Positions 25,801-37,300 are shown, counted from the stretch's first letter. The stretch: 64,000 nt of DNA from Pycnopodia helianthoides (GCA_032158295.1 CM063247.1:8188675-8252674); one strand, 5' to 3'. Program-made: numbers and translations. Notes: generated by a model not told the origin, from the letters alone.

Positions 25801-26386
25801 GCCCTGATAGAGATGGCACTTCAAAAGTAAAAATACTACACTACACACAAGTGTCATGTCTACAAGGAAATGTATGAACTGAAGACTTTGAATTCTCTGC
25901 CCCTTGTACTGTCTTAATTAGCTAAAATTGTGTGAGTCTACCCATTACCTACTGCCCCTTCCCCTACCCTCCCGCACCACTCTATTAGTTCCTTGTAAAA
26001 TATGTCCTCATTTGCACAAATTTATGGGCACCAATATTTGCACTTTAGAGGACTTTTTATTAACCTTGGTATTATTTCATCTTTGCTCACAGGTGACCCA
26101 GGTATACATCGGATGGCCAGGTGCAACCTTCCCTGTTCCTCGTCTCCAATTAGGGGCATTTGTTCGTATCAAAATCAGCCCCCAGAACCAAATCACCAAC
26201 TATCTCACCATTCCAGCGCGTGTGAGGGCGGTATATGAAGATCGCTTAGTCCTGAAGCCAGGGAAGTTTATGGTTTATGCCGGGGGACAACAGCCGGGGC
26301 AGAAGAGACAAGTTCCCTCCAATGTCCTCGTAACAAGCTTTACCGTCACTGGGCAAGAAACAGATTTGGCATCCTGCCCGCCATGA
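11027..26386 (+). CDS. GH3 gene A: secreted glycoside hydrolase family 3 protein (beta-xylosidase-like), 10 exons, 745 aa
   Basis: Exons: 11027-11346, 12399-12558, 13996-14166, 15378-15469, 17412-17886, 18515-18737, 20113-20202, 20913-21121, 24942-25145, 26093-26386 (stop included). The lengths sum to an intact frame. A signal peptide spans about residues 1-25, followed by AFPFQDITLSWEKRLDDLI. The GH3 N-terminal TIM-barrel domain carries GGLSCFSPVINIMRHALWGR, then ETYGEDPF (161-168), GCKH and GFKGYVSSDQ; Asp278 is the expected catalytic nucleophile. The C-terminal alpha/beta domain (about 400-600) has VVVCLGTG and a LLLFNAGP strand, and YPFGYGLSFT leads into the fibronectin-III-like domain ending in YAGGQQPGQKR. 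Family members hydrolyse terminal beta-linked xylose, arabinose or glucose residues; the actual substrate cannot be read from sequence. The start was chosen for the signal peptide and agreement with gene B. Eight exons match gene B closely in length and all in phase. Confidence 0.93.
12575..13138. mobile_element. Inverted-repeat element in GH3-A intron 2
   Basis: The left end GGGGGCACTGTCGTCGTGAT and the right end (read in reverse complement) GGGCACTGTCATCGTGATTA form imperfect ~25-bp terminal inverted repeats about 560 bp apart. TTAA lies immediately outside each end, suggesting a TTAA target duplication as in piggyBac-type elements. There is no transposase frame, so it would be a non-autonomous (MITE-like) copy. 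Confidence 0.65.
14904..15066. mobile_element. Small inverted-repeat element in GH3-A intron 3
   Basis: The ends CATACTTCCTGCGAATG (14,908-14,924) and CATTCGCAGGAAGTATG (15,050-15,066) are perfect reverse complements 125 bp apart. The interior is rich in GCGAATTT-like words. Short length and lack of coding capacity indicate a MITE. Confidence 0.7.
16170..17132. repeat. Minisatellite (~27-35-bp unit) in GH3-A intron 4
   Basis: About 28 tandem units of the form TGTACTGACCTCAATCTAAC followed by AGTCAACTGTTATGT. Units are either ~35 bp or a ~30-bp form lacking TGTTG, and some carry an extra GACCATGTAC insert. AACAGTCAACTGTT is a near-perfect dyad, and the AACAGTTAACTGTT variant is a perfect palindrome. 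A single unit in opposite orientation lies at about 17,343-17,379, just before exon 5. The 200 bp between holds a phrase (GGGTTCTTTTATGTGCATTA) that looks like a dispersed repeat. Confidence 0.92.
18067..18199 (+). repeat. Dispersed repeat family D, copy 1 (GH3-A intron 5)
   Basis: Shares GCCTTTGTTGCTCGGGTCTT-like start, CTTGGTGCC, AAAGTTTCCC, AAGTGCCCTTTGCAAAATGA and TTGCCCTCTCAAAGATRAAAT with 61,077-61,224 in the last intron of SUB1. No terminal repeats or coding capacity were seen, so the class is unknown. Confidence 0.75.
19194..19435. mobile_element. TTAA-type MITE in GH3-A intron 6
   Basis: Terminal inverted repeats CACGTTGACTGC and GCAGTCAACGTG enclose 242 bp. The right flank is TTAA and the left flank TCAA (one mismatch), suggesting a TTAA target duplication as in piggyBac-like MITEs. 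The interior contains the perfect palindrome TACGAGTATACTCGTA (about 19,252). Confidence 0.75.
19470..19848 (+). mobile_element. 5'-truncated LINE 3' end with (AAAT)n tail
   Basis: A T-rich non-coding stretch ends in CAGGGCCCTTAGGGATAGCA, then GTAATACTGATAAGGCTACC and an eight-fold AAAT/TAAA repeat (19,811-19,845). This is the usual structure of the 3' end of CR1/L2-like non-LTR retrotransposons of marine invertebrates. No reverse-transcriptase frame remains, and the left boundary is uncertain. Confidence 0.55.
20233..20482. mobile_element. MITE with ~31-bp inverted ends in GH3-A intron 7
   Basis: Both ends read GTGCACAGCCACAATCATGG and continue GTACACTTTTT when read inward, an inverted match of about 31 bp with no mismatch seen. 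The 250-bp element is non-coding. Perfect ends imply fairly recent insertion. Confidence 0.85.
21660..24297 (+). mobile_element. 5'-truncated non-LTR retrotransposon in GH3-A intron 8
   Basis: The insertion consists of a long reverse-transcriptase frame, a T-rich 3' UTR and a short (GAAT)n tail (about 24,278-24,296). The endonuclease half expected upstream is absent: the frame is closed by a stop at 21,679. The left boundary is therefore a 5' truncation of the usual LINE kind, placed only approximately, and no clear target-site duplication was found. It is in the same orientation as the host gene and accounts for most of the 3.8-kb intron. Confidence 0.9.
21682..23910 (+). CDS. LINE ORF2 C-terminal part: reverse transcriptase (jockey/CR1-L2 group), 5'-truncated
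   Basis: Open from just after a stop codon at 21,679 to TAG at 23,908, about 742 codons, uninterrupted. Reverse-transcriptase motifs occur in order: FPSNLKVAKVIPVFKNGD, ISNYRPISILPCFSKILERL, QYGFRAKHST, FVDLSKAFDTIDH, WLSSYLDNRQQF, HHGVPQGSILGPLLFLLYIN and the catalytic FADDT box, followed by a LNEHKTKFM segment and a C-terminal region typical of jockey/CR1/L2 clades. It would copy element RNA by target-primed reverse transcription. The N-terminal endonuclease is missing, so the copy is not autonomous. There is no natural start codon; the frame simply enters from the truncated 5' side. The intact frame implies young age. Confidence 0.9.
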   Translation, partial: STGKIKIIDGTFCLDNSASARNTYVTRDINATTIRSFTADIVNLDWGEVYAADQADSAYNAFLSTFNSLYNLHFPFSVKSRGRSVRNQPWINHSIANSADHKNRLYRRFLRNPSAANERLYKDYRNRLTSVIRAAKKNYFAQKLDHNKTSLKNIWREINSILGKNKKADLPCEFTNGEETLRDPPEIANSFNTHFSNIGASLANNIPSTNSHYRDFLHNPNSFSFFLTPTNFLEVIKISNDLKSSSSCGFDGINSSVIKSVISFISRPLAYIFNLTFTTGSFPSNLKVAKVIPVFKNGDKHNISNYRPISILPCFSKILERLFYNRLNHFISRFHLLSDSQYGFRAKHSTDMALIQFVDKVSTALNNKLSTVSVFVDLSKAFDTIDHSILLDKLNFYGIRGVALEWLSSYLDNRQQFTSFKNHNSPWQEIHHGVPQGSILGPLLFLLYINDLHSSSSLLSFTLFADDTTIAFSDSNPANSLNIMNAELLKVSSWFKANKLSLNEHKTKFMLFSKSSHLSEDIPILRIDNNPILQVHSTNFLGVIIDDQLSWSEHISSITKTISRNTGVMSRLRAFLPPKSLVLLYNTLILPYLNYCNIIWAQVSKNKLHSLITTQKRAIRICTLSHPREHTAPLFAQLHSLALAEINKLHTGIFMYKFTHNLLPTSFCSFFTSVRDTHGYSTRSHNKSHLYVPFTRSSFHLKTLRFFGPRLWSGLSQSIRSQSSVGRFKRTYKRALLSQYLT
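24494..24918. mobile_element. PIF/Harbinger-like MITE next to GH3-A exon 9
   Basis: Long imperfect inverted arms (~75 bp) begin GGGGCATTCAGAAT on the left and, in reverse complement, GGGGCCATTCAGAAT on the right. Both arms include AATGTTTAAAAA and GGGTGGGTCAAAA-like words. TAA flanks both ends (24,491-24,493 and 24,919-24,921), the 3-bp TWA-type duplication known for PIF/Harbinger elements. The right end lies 23 bp before exon 9. Confidence 0.75.
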
Positions 26387-26868
26387 TTATATGGGACCTT
26401 TGCTGTTAAGCTGAATTAAATTTTCTTTTTAGAGATAAGAAGAAAACTTTCTGCAGCATAAAAATATTGTTTGCAATGTTTTTTTAGTTAGCAGAGATAA
26501 TTTTTGGTACATTTCAAAACTGTTATTTGTCATTGTTTGAGATGTAAACATTATTAATACACACCAGGAAAGTTAACAATTTTATTATTATTGATTTCAA
26601 AAACAGTATTAAAATGATTTCATCTTGTTTCTTGTTTTTTTTTCGTGGGTATAGTTGATGAGAGGCTAGAGGTTGTTTAAAAAAAATACTAAACCAGGTA
26701 CCAGCCTGCAAGGCGCAATTGTAAGAGCTTGTTAGCAACAAGTATTGCTTTGCATAATAGTATGTATAAAATTTGCATAATTTGGTGGAGGGCAAACTCA
26801 TCTCATACTTAGAATTATAAAGTTAAATTTATACTAACTCATAGCTCACAAAAAGAGATTACTTCTCA

Positions 26869-26874
26869 ATAAAT
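26869..26874 (+). terminator. Candidate polyadenylation signal for GH3 gene A
   Basis: The first canonical AATAAA hexamer downstream of the stop at 26,386. It lies in AT-rich sequence and is followed by further A-rich stretches. The call rests on motif and distance only. Confidence 0.4.
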
Positions 26875-27932
26875 TGTCAATATATAAAAGAAAAATGGAA
26901 ATTGGAATTATTTAATACTTGGAAATGGAAAAAGACACTTGCATTTTCAATAACAACAAGCCATATACCGTGCAATGTAAAAAAAACAAAAACATTTACG
27001 CTGTTATAAAAAAAAATCTTACTGTATCCATAACAAATATTGTCTTTGCATCAGCAATAATAATGATATAAAAAACAATTCAAAATTTTTAATTTTGTGC
27101 AGTTATTTCAACTTATTAATTATAGTCAATATCTTTTTGGCCAAACATTTTATCCGTTCTTAAGAACAGGGTTTTAGAGAACAGTAAAAATGTAAAACAG
27201 TCAGCTTTAAAAAAAACTTGTAAAACTGTAGTAATGGCATCTATGACCTGCTGGGTATCAACTCATACTGCATCAGCCACAGGTTATTAAAACAGTAACA
27301 GAGAAAGAATCTGACACAGATGAGTCGAAACATACCAGTTTTGTTTTTGAGCAAAACAAAAACAAAACAACAGGAACAAATATTTACTTGATATTGAATT
27401 TTATGTGTATGCACTCTTGCCCCCCATGGTGTATCTTTTGAAATGCAACAGTCATGAAAGTTATATATTTTTGTATAAAGAAGTTTTAAAATACTATCAT
27501 GATGAGATAAAATGGCTGTCTAAACACTTCCCAAGTAGTATACCTTGAGAGAAGTTATATATTTTTATTTTGAAAATTTGAAATACTTTGAATGGTTGGC
27601 ATCAAATCATCATGGTTATCAGGTTTTGTGTTAGTAACATTAGTACTCTACTGTTTGGATTCAGTGGCGTTATTAATTACTTGGGGAGACCCCCCCCCAC
27701 CCCTGTTCTTGAAGGAAAGAGAGAGAGAAAAATTATTTGTTTATTTTTATATTGGTATTGGTGACAGAGAAACTTGTCTTTTTAAATAAACTTTTGTACT
27801 GAATATTATGAAACTGAAAGTGTTTGTTTATTGTTAAATGGTTAAACCCAGCGTATTGATGGAGGCAGTGATGTAAACAAGGAAGACTTAAAGACCCTTG
27901 GGTAAAAAGGTGGCCGATGTTTGATTGAGACC

Positions 27933-27975
27933 TGTTCTTATTCCTCCATGGTTGTATCATGGAGGAATAAGAACA
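27933..27975. repeat. Perfect 18-bp hairpin upstream of GH3-B
   Basis: TGTTCTTATTCCTCCATG is followed after a 7-nt loop by its exact reverse complement. It heads a ~210-bp sequence (27,960-28,170) that recurs in diverged form at about 28,850-29,040 in GH3-B intron 1, where TCCATGG/CCATGGT also forms an inverted pair. Confidence 0.75.
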
Positions 27976-28309
27976 AATTGCTGATCAAGCTGATCAAACA
28001 ACTCAAGCACAGATCTGACAATGATTATGATCAACACGAATGTGATTTGTTTTTATTTGGTTACTATTCTTTACTTGTATTGTGTTATCTCGAATCGGTT
28101 TGTTGTTCGAATTTCTGTCTGTTGCCTGCTTGTCGACGGTGATTTACATGTTTGCTGTTTGTTCATTTGGCCCTCCATAATGTGCTTTTGGCATGCTTGC
28201 CCTTTGACCCGCTAGTTGCCACACACAACACATCGACAGTGGTGTGCGTGAAATGGGTCATGTGGGTTGGGTTGTTGAGCAGGGTTTGAGTTGAGAACAT
28301 TCTGACAAA

Positions 28310-31300
28310 ATGGCATCATATTCCGGTTATTTATGTTTACCGTTCTTCTTTTGGTGTTCAAACTTCATACTTTTGCTCTCAGCTGTATCGTCGCAATCAG
28401 CTTTCCCTTTCAAGAATGCTTCACTCTCTTGGGAGGAGCGACTGGATGATTTAGTTTCCCGTCTGGAGGTGCCAGACGTCGTGCTGCAGTTGACCCGTGG
28501 TGGAGCGGGACCCAACGGCCCAGCTCCTGCCATCGCACGGTTAGGTATCGGTCCCTATAACTGGAACACGGAGTGTATTCACGGAGACGCTGAGTCAGGA
28601 AATGCAACATCTTTCCCTCAGGCGTTGGGCATGGCAGCCACATTTGAGTAAGCGTTTATTAGAATATATGTTAACATCATGTTCATGATGTTATTAATAA
28701 CAATTCATTTTCAATAAAATTGAAACCTGTTTTGTCATAACACAAAAAAATAAGGCCTTAAAATTAAATAATTCTACCTGCATGGCCTTACCATCATCAT
28801 GCTCCTCCACAGACCGCCTCCACAGTCCATGGACCATTATTTTGCTCCATGGTCTGATCAACCCAAAACACAAACAATCTGACATTAATTGTGATCAATA
28901 CGAATATGATTGGTTTATTTGTTTGTTATTCTCTACATTTATTGTACTATCTCAAATCGTTTTATAGTTCAAATTTCAATTCCGTTTGTTGACTGCTTGG
29001 CAATGTTGTTTTAAAACTGTTTGTTCATTTGGTTGTCTGTACGTGTCGAGAAGGGTTCAACAACAGTACACGTGACTTGGCTTTCTAATTCTCAGGCCTA
29101 ACCTGAGGAAGTGTCCACCCTCCATCAAGATACTCCTAGAACTATGAGATGACGTCTGTTCCGCTATCGTAGATGATGGCGGAACAAACGTCATAGTTCT
29201 AGGAGTACCATCAAGGAACACTCCTACTCCTACTGGACACATAAACGCCCCCATTTTGAATATGCCTCATCAGTCTGGAACCCCCCCCCCTCCTCTACAT
29301 GCTGTAAGAAGGCTGATCACCACCCCTGGCATAGTGTGACCCTGATGCTCAGTCACCTGCAGTGGCAATCTCTTCATGAGCGATGTGCACGTAGCAAAGT
29401 TATCATGCTTGACAGAATTTATGGACTGGTTGCCATTCCAACCAGACTGCCTCATCTTCGTCCATCTAGTGAGTCGACCAAAGTGAGTCCTCCAGTTCCG
29501 CCATCAGCATTTTTGAAACCGGACCTACATGTATCAACAGAGCTTCTTCCTAAGTGTGATCTGCTGCCTGTGGAACTCTCTCCCGGCCACAGTCGTAATG
29601 GCACAATGCCAATCTTCAAGAGCAGGCTTAAGCCACTGAATTTGATGCGGCCATTTTTACTTGTACTTCAACCTCAGCACCATCACTTTCTGCACCTTTT
29701 TTGTGATTACATTTTCCCGTGCCAGCACAGTACGACAATCCTCGGGAACATCCAGCTTCTAAGACTAAGAGGCCTGTACTCGGTGGATTCATGATGATGA
29801 TGATGAGGCGCCTATAAATAAATGTAGCGATTCGAGGCTCTAGACTAAATGGAGGAAGTCTCCATGCTAATTGCTAGACCATGGGGATGGGGATAGAATT
29901 TTGTGTATCTGTTTTTACCACCATAGAGTCCTAGTTATAATAAATAAAGTAGTTAAAAAAAAAAAGAAAGTTTATTGTACAATACAAAAATTTAAAAAAA
30001 TGGACACTAAACTTAAAATACAATTCAATTTGTGGCCTTGTGAAAAAAAATTGATTGTGAACAACAAATTAAACAGATTGGACCAGCTGATGAAAAAGAT
30101 CTCACAAAGAGCTAGATTGATCTTAAATTCGAATCAATCTTAATTGCCAAGCAGAGGGTGATATCTTTATAAAAAATTACTACCGTACGGTAATACTGAC
30201 AACTTATCTTAAGATTCCTGGTGCTTTGTGAAATCATGATAAAAAAAAATATAAAAAAAATGTCATGCTTGAGCCTCATATGGTTAATGGTTTGCGTATC
30301 TAATCATTTTTTTACTCTTTGCAGTGTGAATGTAATTTATGAAGTAGCCAAGGCGACCAGTGAGGAGGTTCGAGCCAAGTATAACAACTTAACACATCAT
30401 GGTATCTACCGTGATCATGGTGGATTAAGTTGTTTCAGCCCAGTGGTTAACATCATGAGGCATCCCCTATGGGGCCGTAATCAGGTACCAGCTCAATCAT
30501 TGCTTCACAAATATAAGTTGAAAGAAGGTTATATGAATAGGTAGATTGTCAGTGCAATTTACTTTTACCTTTTGAAACTAAAAACGAACACTATTTTGAA
30601 ACATTTGATCGTTGTTTTTTTTAATCAGTTCAAGTGGAGTGGTATTTGAAACTTGACTCATGCAATGTGCCTGCTTCAGATACTTGGTCATAAAAACAAC
30701 TTATTATGGTTTATTGAGGCCTTTCAACCGTGGTAAAAATGCTGAACCAAGGCAGAGAAGAACAATATACAAAGGCAAATCTGAGCTAATAAAGTTGGAA
30801 AAACACATTTGGATTGGAATAGTTGATTGCACTTTAAACACGTGACACAAAAATATTCAAAATGATGATTCATGTCAGAAAAAAAAGGAAAACAAAAACC
30901 AAACATGTTTTTAATTTCTCTAGCATCAAAGAAATTCCTATGAGCAGAATCAGAAATAACAACATCACTTTTCTCTTTCAATGACTTTTAGGAAACATAC
31001 GGCGAGGATCCATTCTTGACTGGAGCAGCAGCCAAGGCATTCATTGCTGGACTACGAGGCACAGATGAGAGGATATTACGCACTAGTGCTGGATGTAAAC
31101 ACTTTGATGTGCACAGTGGACCAGAAGATATCCCTTCCTCAAGATTCACATTCAATGCTGTGGTACGATAATAAATTATGATTGTATTTATTTATTACAT
31201 TTCTTCACCCAGGGTATGCCCCATTAGTTTAAACCGGTTGCCATTTGGGCCCTGCATACATTACTTAGTATCTTCAAGTAAACTTCAGTTCTTGATTCTG

Positions 31301-34300
31301 ATTGGTCGATCTACATAGCAACAAAAGTGTGATATTATTAAACCATATAGACCTTATGCATTGACGCCATCACGCCACCGTCTTAGAAGTAAAACAATGA
31401 AAACTGCCCATCTATGTACGCCCAGCGCACAGGGATGGGCCAATGAGTAACCCTTTTTTGACCTCTAGCCAAGGGCCCCCTACTCAAATGGTGTCGCGCT
31501 GTTCTAACTCTGCTTATCGCACTATTTTAAGCTGCACGTCAAGTTTGCTGGAAGATAAACTCATTATTACACTTGTGGAAAACTTAAAAATGTAGCATTT
31601 CTGTTGTCCCATATCCAACTCGGCCTAATTCTACCTCATTGGATATGGGACACAGAAGCGCTACATGTATATTTTTCCATTTTCCACTTCTGCTTGTGTG
31701 ATAACTAATAATATTAACTACATATTTTACTAAGTACTTTACTCATGGTAAATTCACAGCATATTATCATGATACTGAGGTGTGCCTGACTGGCACCCCC
31801 GAACAAAGATATTGACAAAATAGGGAGACCGCCAACATAGGGCTAGATAGCTCAGTTGGTAGAGCGCCGGTATGTTAATCCGGAGGTCGTTGGTTCAAAT
31901 CCCGCTCTAGTCAATTTTTCTTTGTTCAACCCCATACAATAGTAACACAGAAACATCTACAAGAGTTTACCACCATAACGTCCGCATTTTCTCCCCTCAC
32001 AGAAAGGATAGAGTTCAGAACAATTTCTATTGATAAGGAAGAACCTCCTTCCGTTTCTTCAACAACATGGATGAAGTTCCTTTTATTTCCCCGATGGTTG
32101 ATCGCAAAGTAGCTTGGTATGAGTTTTCATCAGCAATCATGTTGCGCAGTTTTTTTGCATGTGTTCAATAACTTTGTAGGGGAGAGTTTTTTTGCAATTT
32201 TGCACACACTAAATTAAAAATGTCCTCATCAAATCAAGGCAAAGAGGCACTCCGAATATGTTCTGATTTGATCGGTGCAGGAAGGTTGCTCATAACCATG
32301 CTTCGTCAGCATGATGATTGTTAGATCCAAGAGGCTTTTCTTTCTTTAAGCTTGCATCTTCATCCCTGTTAGACTAACAGGGAAAGTTCTTTGTTCAAAA
32401 TGCATTGTCTTGTGGTCAATTGGTTCTCTTAGTCTTTATTTTTGGTGAAAACATCGGTAGATATAGGCCTTATCAGTTTTCATGCATGCAGTGTGAGGGC
32501 ATTGGCTTCATCTTTCAGTTGTGCCGAGTTTGATTGTACTGTGTAGGGGAACTTGTTATTTCAAACTTATGCCTTGTTTCCACTTTGCAGGTAACAGATG
32601 AAGATCTCTATATGACATATCTTCCAGCATTTCGTGAGTGTGTGAAGGCAGGATCCTATGGTATTATGTGTAGCTATAATAGGTGAGATGTCCAGTGGTT
32701 TTATTAATGGTTTCTGAGTGTGGGTACCGGGTACTCATAGACTTCACAGTGTGTACGAGGTATAGAGTATTCATCAGTACACTTCCAAATAAGCCTTTTT
32801 ATTACCTCTCCCCTTTTATGTATTGACAAACTGCAACGCATAAATTTAAATGTATCCAAAATCGCACAAATGTCCAGCAAGTTAAAATCCAATCACTGCA
32901 AAGCTGTATTGCGCATTGTGTGATTCATGCGGTGCACTGGCTAGATGAATGAGGGACAGCGATGTACTAGTCTGATCACACAAGGGCTTTAAGACCATGG
33001 ATGCCAGTAATGCAGCAATAACTCTGTGCAGCTGCAGATTATGTAACCTTTTATCTTGATTTGAAACAATTCCTCAAGATGTTTGTTATTTGCTCTGTAC
33101 CTTAGTGATCGATGTTTCATTTGATTACAGTATTAACGGTGTCCCGTCATGCGTTAACAAGAGGTTTCTCACGGACATCCTCCGCAACGAGTTTGGATTC
33201 CAAGGATATGTAGTCAGCGATCAAAAAGCAGTGGAGTACGTCCTGACGCAGCACAAGTACACACAAACTGCTCTTGAGACCGCGGTGGCTGCGGTCAAGG
33301 CAGGATGTAACCTGGAGCTGTGTTACTCAGCTCAGAATGTGTACACCAACCTCACCAAGGCGTTACAGCAGGGCCTGGTGGCCGAGGCGGAACTCAGGGC
33401 CCTGGTCAGACCTCTCTTCTACACCAGACTGAGATTGGGGGAGTTCGACCCACCTGCATCGAATCCTTATGCTGATTTTGACGCTAAGGAGATTGTCGAG
33501 TCTGAACCTCACAGGAATGTAGCAATTACGGCGGCTATTAAGTCATTTGTCTTACTGAAGAATGAAGGAAGCGTTCTGCCAGTCAGCAAAATCCATACAT
33601 TAGCTGTAAGTTATTCTTAGTGTTAAAGATAGTTGCACCTTCCAAAATGAGATTACTGTGTACTTGACAATAGAATTTATTCTGTCAAGAACTTCAAAAT
33701 AAAGTCTTTGGCTTTCAGACTTTGTGGGGCTTATGAACAGTAAACAAATCATGCCTTTTGTACATTGTACATGCTTTCTGTAACAGTAGAGGGCAAAAGT
33801 TGGATTGCACTCTTTGTACTCTGTTTGAGTCGCAAACTTGAGTCGGGAATGATTAGTTGTTTTTGTTTTATGGGCTTTGTTTGATTATCATTCAGATTTT
33901 CAACATTACACTAGGCTGTTAAATATTTCAAAAGAATACCATTTAAATACACAGGTGGCGGGAGTCTCAAATAGAGCTAAGATTAATCTTAAGATAAGTT
34001 GTCAAATGGATTATTCTTTATCTGTAAGCAAAATGTAATTTTGAGTTGTTAAGCTCATTTCAACATGATACCTAGCACCTTGTGCTTCTTGTTCTCAAAT
34101 GACGCAGTGCAGTAAGCATCGTTCCAGCGGATCCTGGTCTAGTTTCCAGCCTTCATGCTTCATCAAGCCAATACCCGCACACAGTACATTCGATCAGAAG
34201 ACAATCAGGCCATTCCGATCGAAATGTTGAGTCCTTGCACTTCTGGGCCCAAATTCATAGCTCTGCTTTAAAGCAGAAAATATTGCTTAGCAGTTTGCTG

Positions 34301-37300
34301 TTAAGCAAAGATGAGCAGGATACCAGTCACAGATGGTACGTGTGTGACATGGTATTTTAGCTGGTAACCTTATTCTGGTAAGCATAACTGTTTTGTGCTT
34401 AGCTACTTGTAGTGCTAAAGCAGCTCTATGAAATTGGGCCCTGGTTCTATTCAGAACCACCCCAGCTCGTTAGAGATATTACATGGATTCAACCACAAAC
34501 CTTAGTTTGTAAAATTTCATTAATGCGCCGTATTTTTTACCGCGTGAGGGCGCTCTCAAAAATAGTTGTATCACTTCCGGGGGTATAACTTAAGTGATTA
34601 TCGTCTGCTCAGGTAGCTGTGTACAGTTTTAACATCGGCGTTCTGTCACTTCTGTGCGCGAGAGAGTTTAGTTAATGCTTCTAGAATCTAAGGTGGATTA
34701 ATAACGGCTCCTTTAAAGAAATAAAGAGCCCTGCATCTAATCTTAAAAAATATCAGAACTGGCAGTTAAGCGTGGCTCATCCTTTCTTAGAAACAACTGT
34801 TCTCCGCAAACAAAAACTGCTTCAAGTACTTCCTCCAGACAGTTAAGGACTGAAACACATTACTACCAGACGTCATATCCATCAAGGAAAATAAGACCTT
34901 TAAAGGAGCCGTTATTACCTTAGATTCTAGAGGCACTGACTAGACTCTCTTCTTGCGCACAGAAGTGACAGAGCGCCGATGCTAAACTGTACACAGGTAG
35001 CTGAGCAGACGATAAGTTATACCCCCGGAAGTAATAAAAATGTTTTTGAGAGCGCCCTCACGCGGTCAAAAATACGGCGCATTGTTAAAAAGACTGGCCC
35101 AGCGAGACTTTTCATTTTGCCCTCATTCTCCCTCGACTCCAGATAGTGGGTCCATTTGCAGATTCTCCACAAGAGTTGATGGGTAGTTACCAACCTCAGA
35201 CTGACCCGAAGTTCATAACGACTCCAAGGGCTGGCCTGAAGAACCTTGCTCAAGCTGAACAATATGCTGCAGGTTGTAACAATCCAAAATGTGCCACTTA
35301 CAACCAGTTAGATATAATGAAGGCAGTGATTGGTGCGGATTTGATTGTAGTCTGTCTTGGAACGGGTGAGTAATGTGGTTCCTTTACCGGTCAAAATTAC
35401 ATTCAATTCTGATTGAAAAAGAGCTACATATTTTGTATGGAAAACTTGTTGCTATACATGTATTTGTTAATTGCCATATTTGGTAAAATGCAGTTCATAA
35501 ACTTGGTTTTATTTTTTTAAATGGTCCTCAAGTATGTTTAAAGTAGAATGATTGTGATTTTTTCCTGTTAATGACACTACAATTGTACACTAAAATGACA
35601 ACAGTATCAAATCTAATATAATACTATATACTATAATACTATAGACATTATGTTATATATTTCTCCCTTTGTGTTGACTCCTTGTACTGGACATTTTTAT
35701 TAACGACTTCATTACTCATGAGAAACATTGGTAAGGAAAAGTTGCTTATTGTTTCTTGTTATTTTCTTACTATTTGAAGGAGTGAGTGTTGAAAGTGAGG
35801 GTAATGATAGAAGAAGTATGGCTCTTCCTGGTCATCAGCTTCAACTTCTTCAAGATGCTGTCAAATATGGTACGATAGTTACTATGACATAATGTGTTTG
35901 TTGCACTCCTATGATATAAAATGTCTGTTGCGCCTATCTTCTATGATAAAATTTCCACAGAGGAAAGAAGTGAATGTTCTTTAGGCAATTTTATAATACT
36001 ATTAAACTTTTAGGATGAGGGTAACTTAAATGGGTAACAGCCACTGAAAAAGGAAGTTGTAATAATAAATTACATGCAGGCCTTGCGCTTAAACTTTTTA
36101 TAAAGAAATCCACTGGGCTAGTAAACTGTGTGTCTTACTTGCCCACAGGAAGTTTTAGTAAAAATAGTAGCCCAGATTTTAAACGTGTACTGTCATAAAT
36201 GTATCTTGCTGATGTGTTAATGGTAGTGATCACAACCAGTTGGGTAAATGAAGTTCTATTCACACACTCAAAAATGAATTAATACATTAAAATTTTTTTT
36301 TATTTACATCTGAAAAGGAAGAAAGTTTTGTATTTTAAACAAGTAGGTTGCACAGTATTTAGTAGCCCTCAGGGCAAGTTGAGAATCATTTGTTACTAGA
36401 CAATGTACGCCAAGCTAGTGTTGAGGGTGAACCATGACACAATAAGCCTGAGGGTCAGTGTCATAGGAAGTCCCCACTAGGATTCCTGGAGTGTGAAGTT
36501 TGAAGAGGTGATTTCAGAGTTTACTTTTATTCAGTTATTTTACTTGGAAATCAAAATCGTTATTGCGATAGATGCCAAGTGATGAACAACAAAATCTGAT
36601 ATGAAAGAGTTATCCATGCTTGTTAATTAACCTGTGGATTCTGGTCACAATCTTTCTTCACCAGCGTCAGGGAAGCCAGTTGTTCTTCTCCTCTTCAATG
36701 CCGGGCCATTGGACATCAGATGGGCTGATACTAACCCAGGGGTACCCGTTATAGTAGAGTGTTTCTTCCCAGGTCAGGCAACAGGTGTGGCCCTCAGAGC
36801 TCTTCTTACGAATGATGGAAGCACTACCCTAGCCAGCCCTGCAGGAAGGTTACCATTCACATGGTCTGCCCTAATGGATCAGGTAGGATAGAACATTATT
36901 AAATGATAAATGCAATGGGGTTTCTTTAAGGAACATTACAGAAATGGTAAGAAAAAAACTTGTAAAATATACTTTTTGATCACAGATTTACATAAAACTT
37001 ACACGGTCTAATGATGATGATAGTAGAAAACATCCTTGAAAAATTTCTGTCTGAAGTGCCATATTTTATGAGAAATGAATAAACTAATTTTCCGATTGGA
37101 GTTTATCGCTCAGTGAGCGTTTTATTCATTTGTTGAATCTATATTATTTCATGCAAAATGTGTAATCGGTTTTTCACTATTTTCTTGTGACCCAGATGGC
37201 CGATCAATCTCAAACTTCTACAGGTTTGTCAGTTTATGTATATGGTGGATTACATAAAGTGCTTACACTGCCAGCAACTGTTTTTTAGCAAAAAACAATT

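Larger units (their letters stand above)
26387..28309. other. GH3-A 3' UTR and spacer to GH3-B
   Basis: AT-rich, with no coding potential recognised. The first AATAAA after the GH3-A stop is at 26,869-26,874, a plausible polyadenylation signal about 480 bp downstream. Short open frames (for example 27,592-27,789) have no coding character. Confidence 0.5.

Noticed and set aside
31841..31913. Functional tRNA-Asn gene
   Set aside because: T-stem mismatch, and the core lies within a repeated element with inverted ends; treated as SINE-like.
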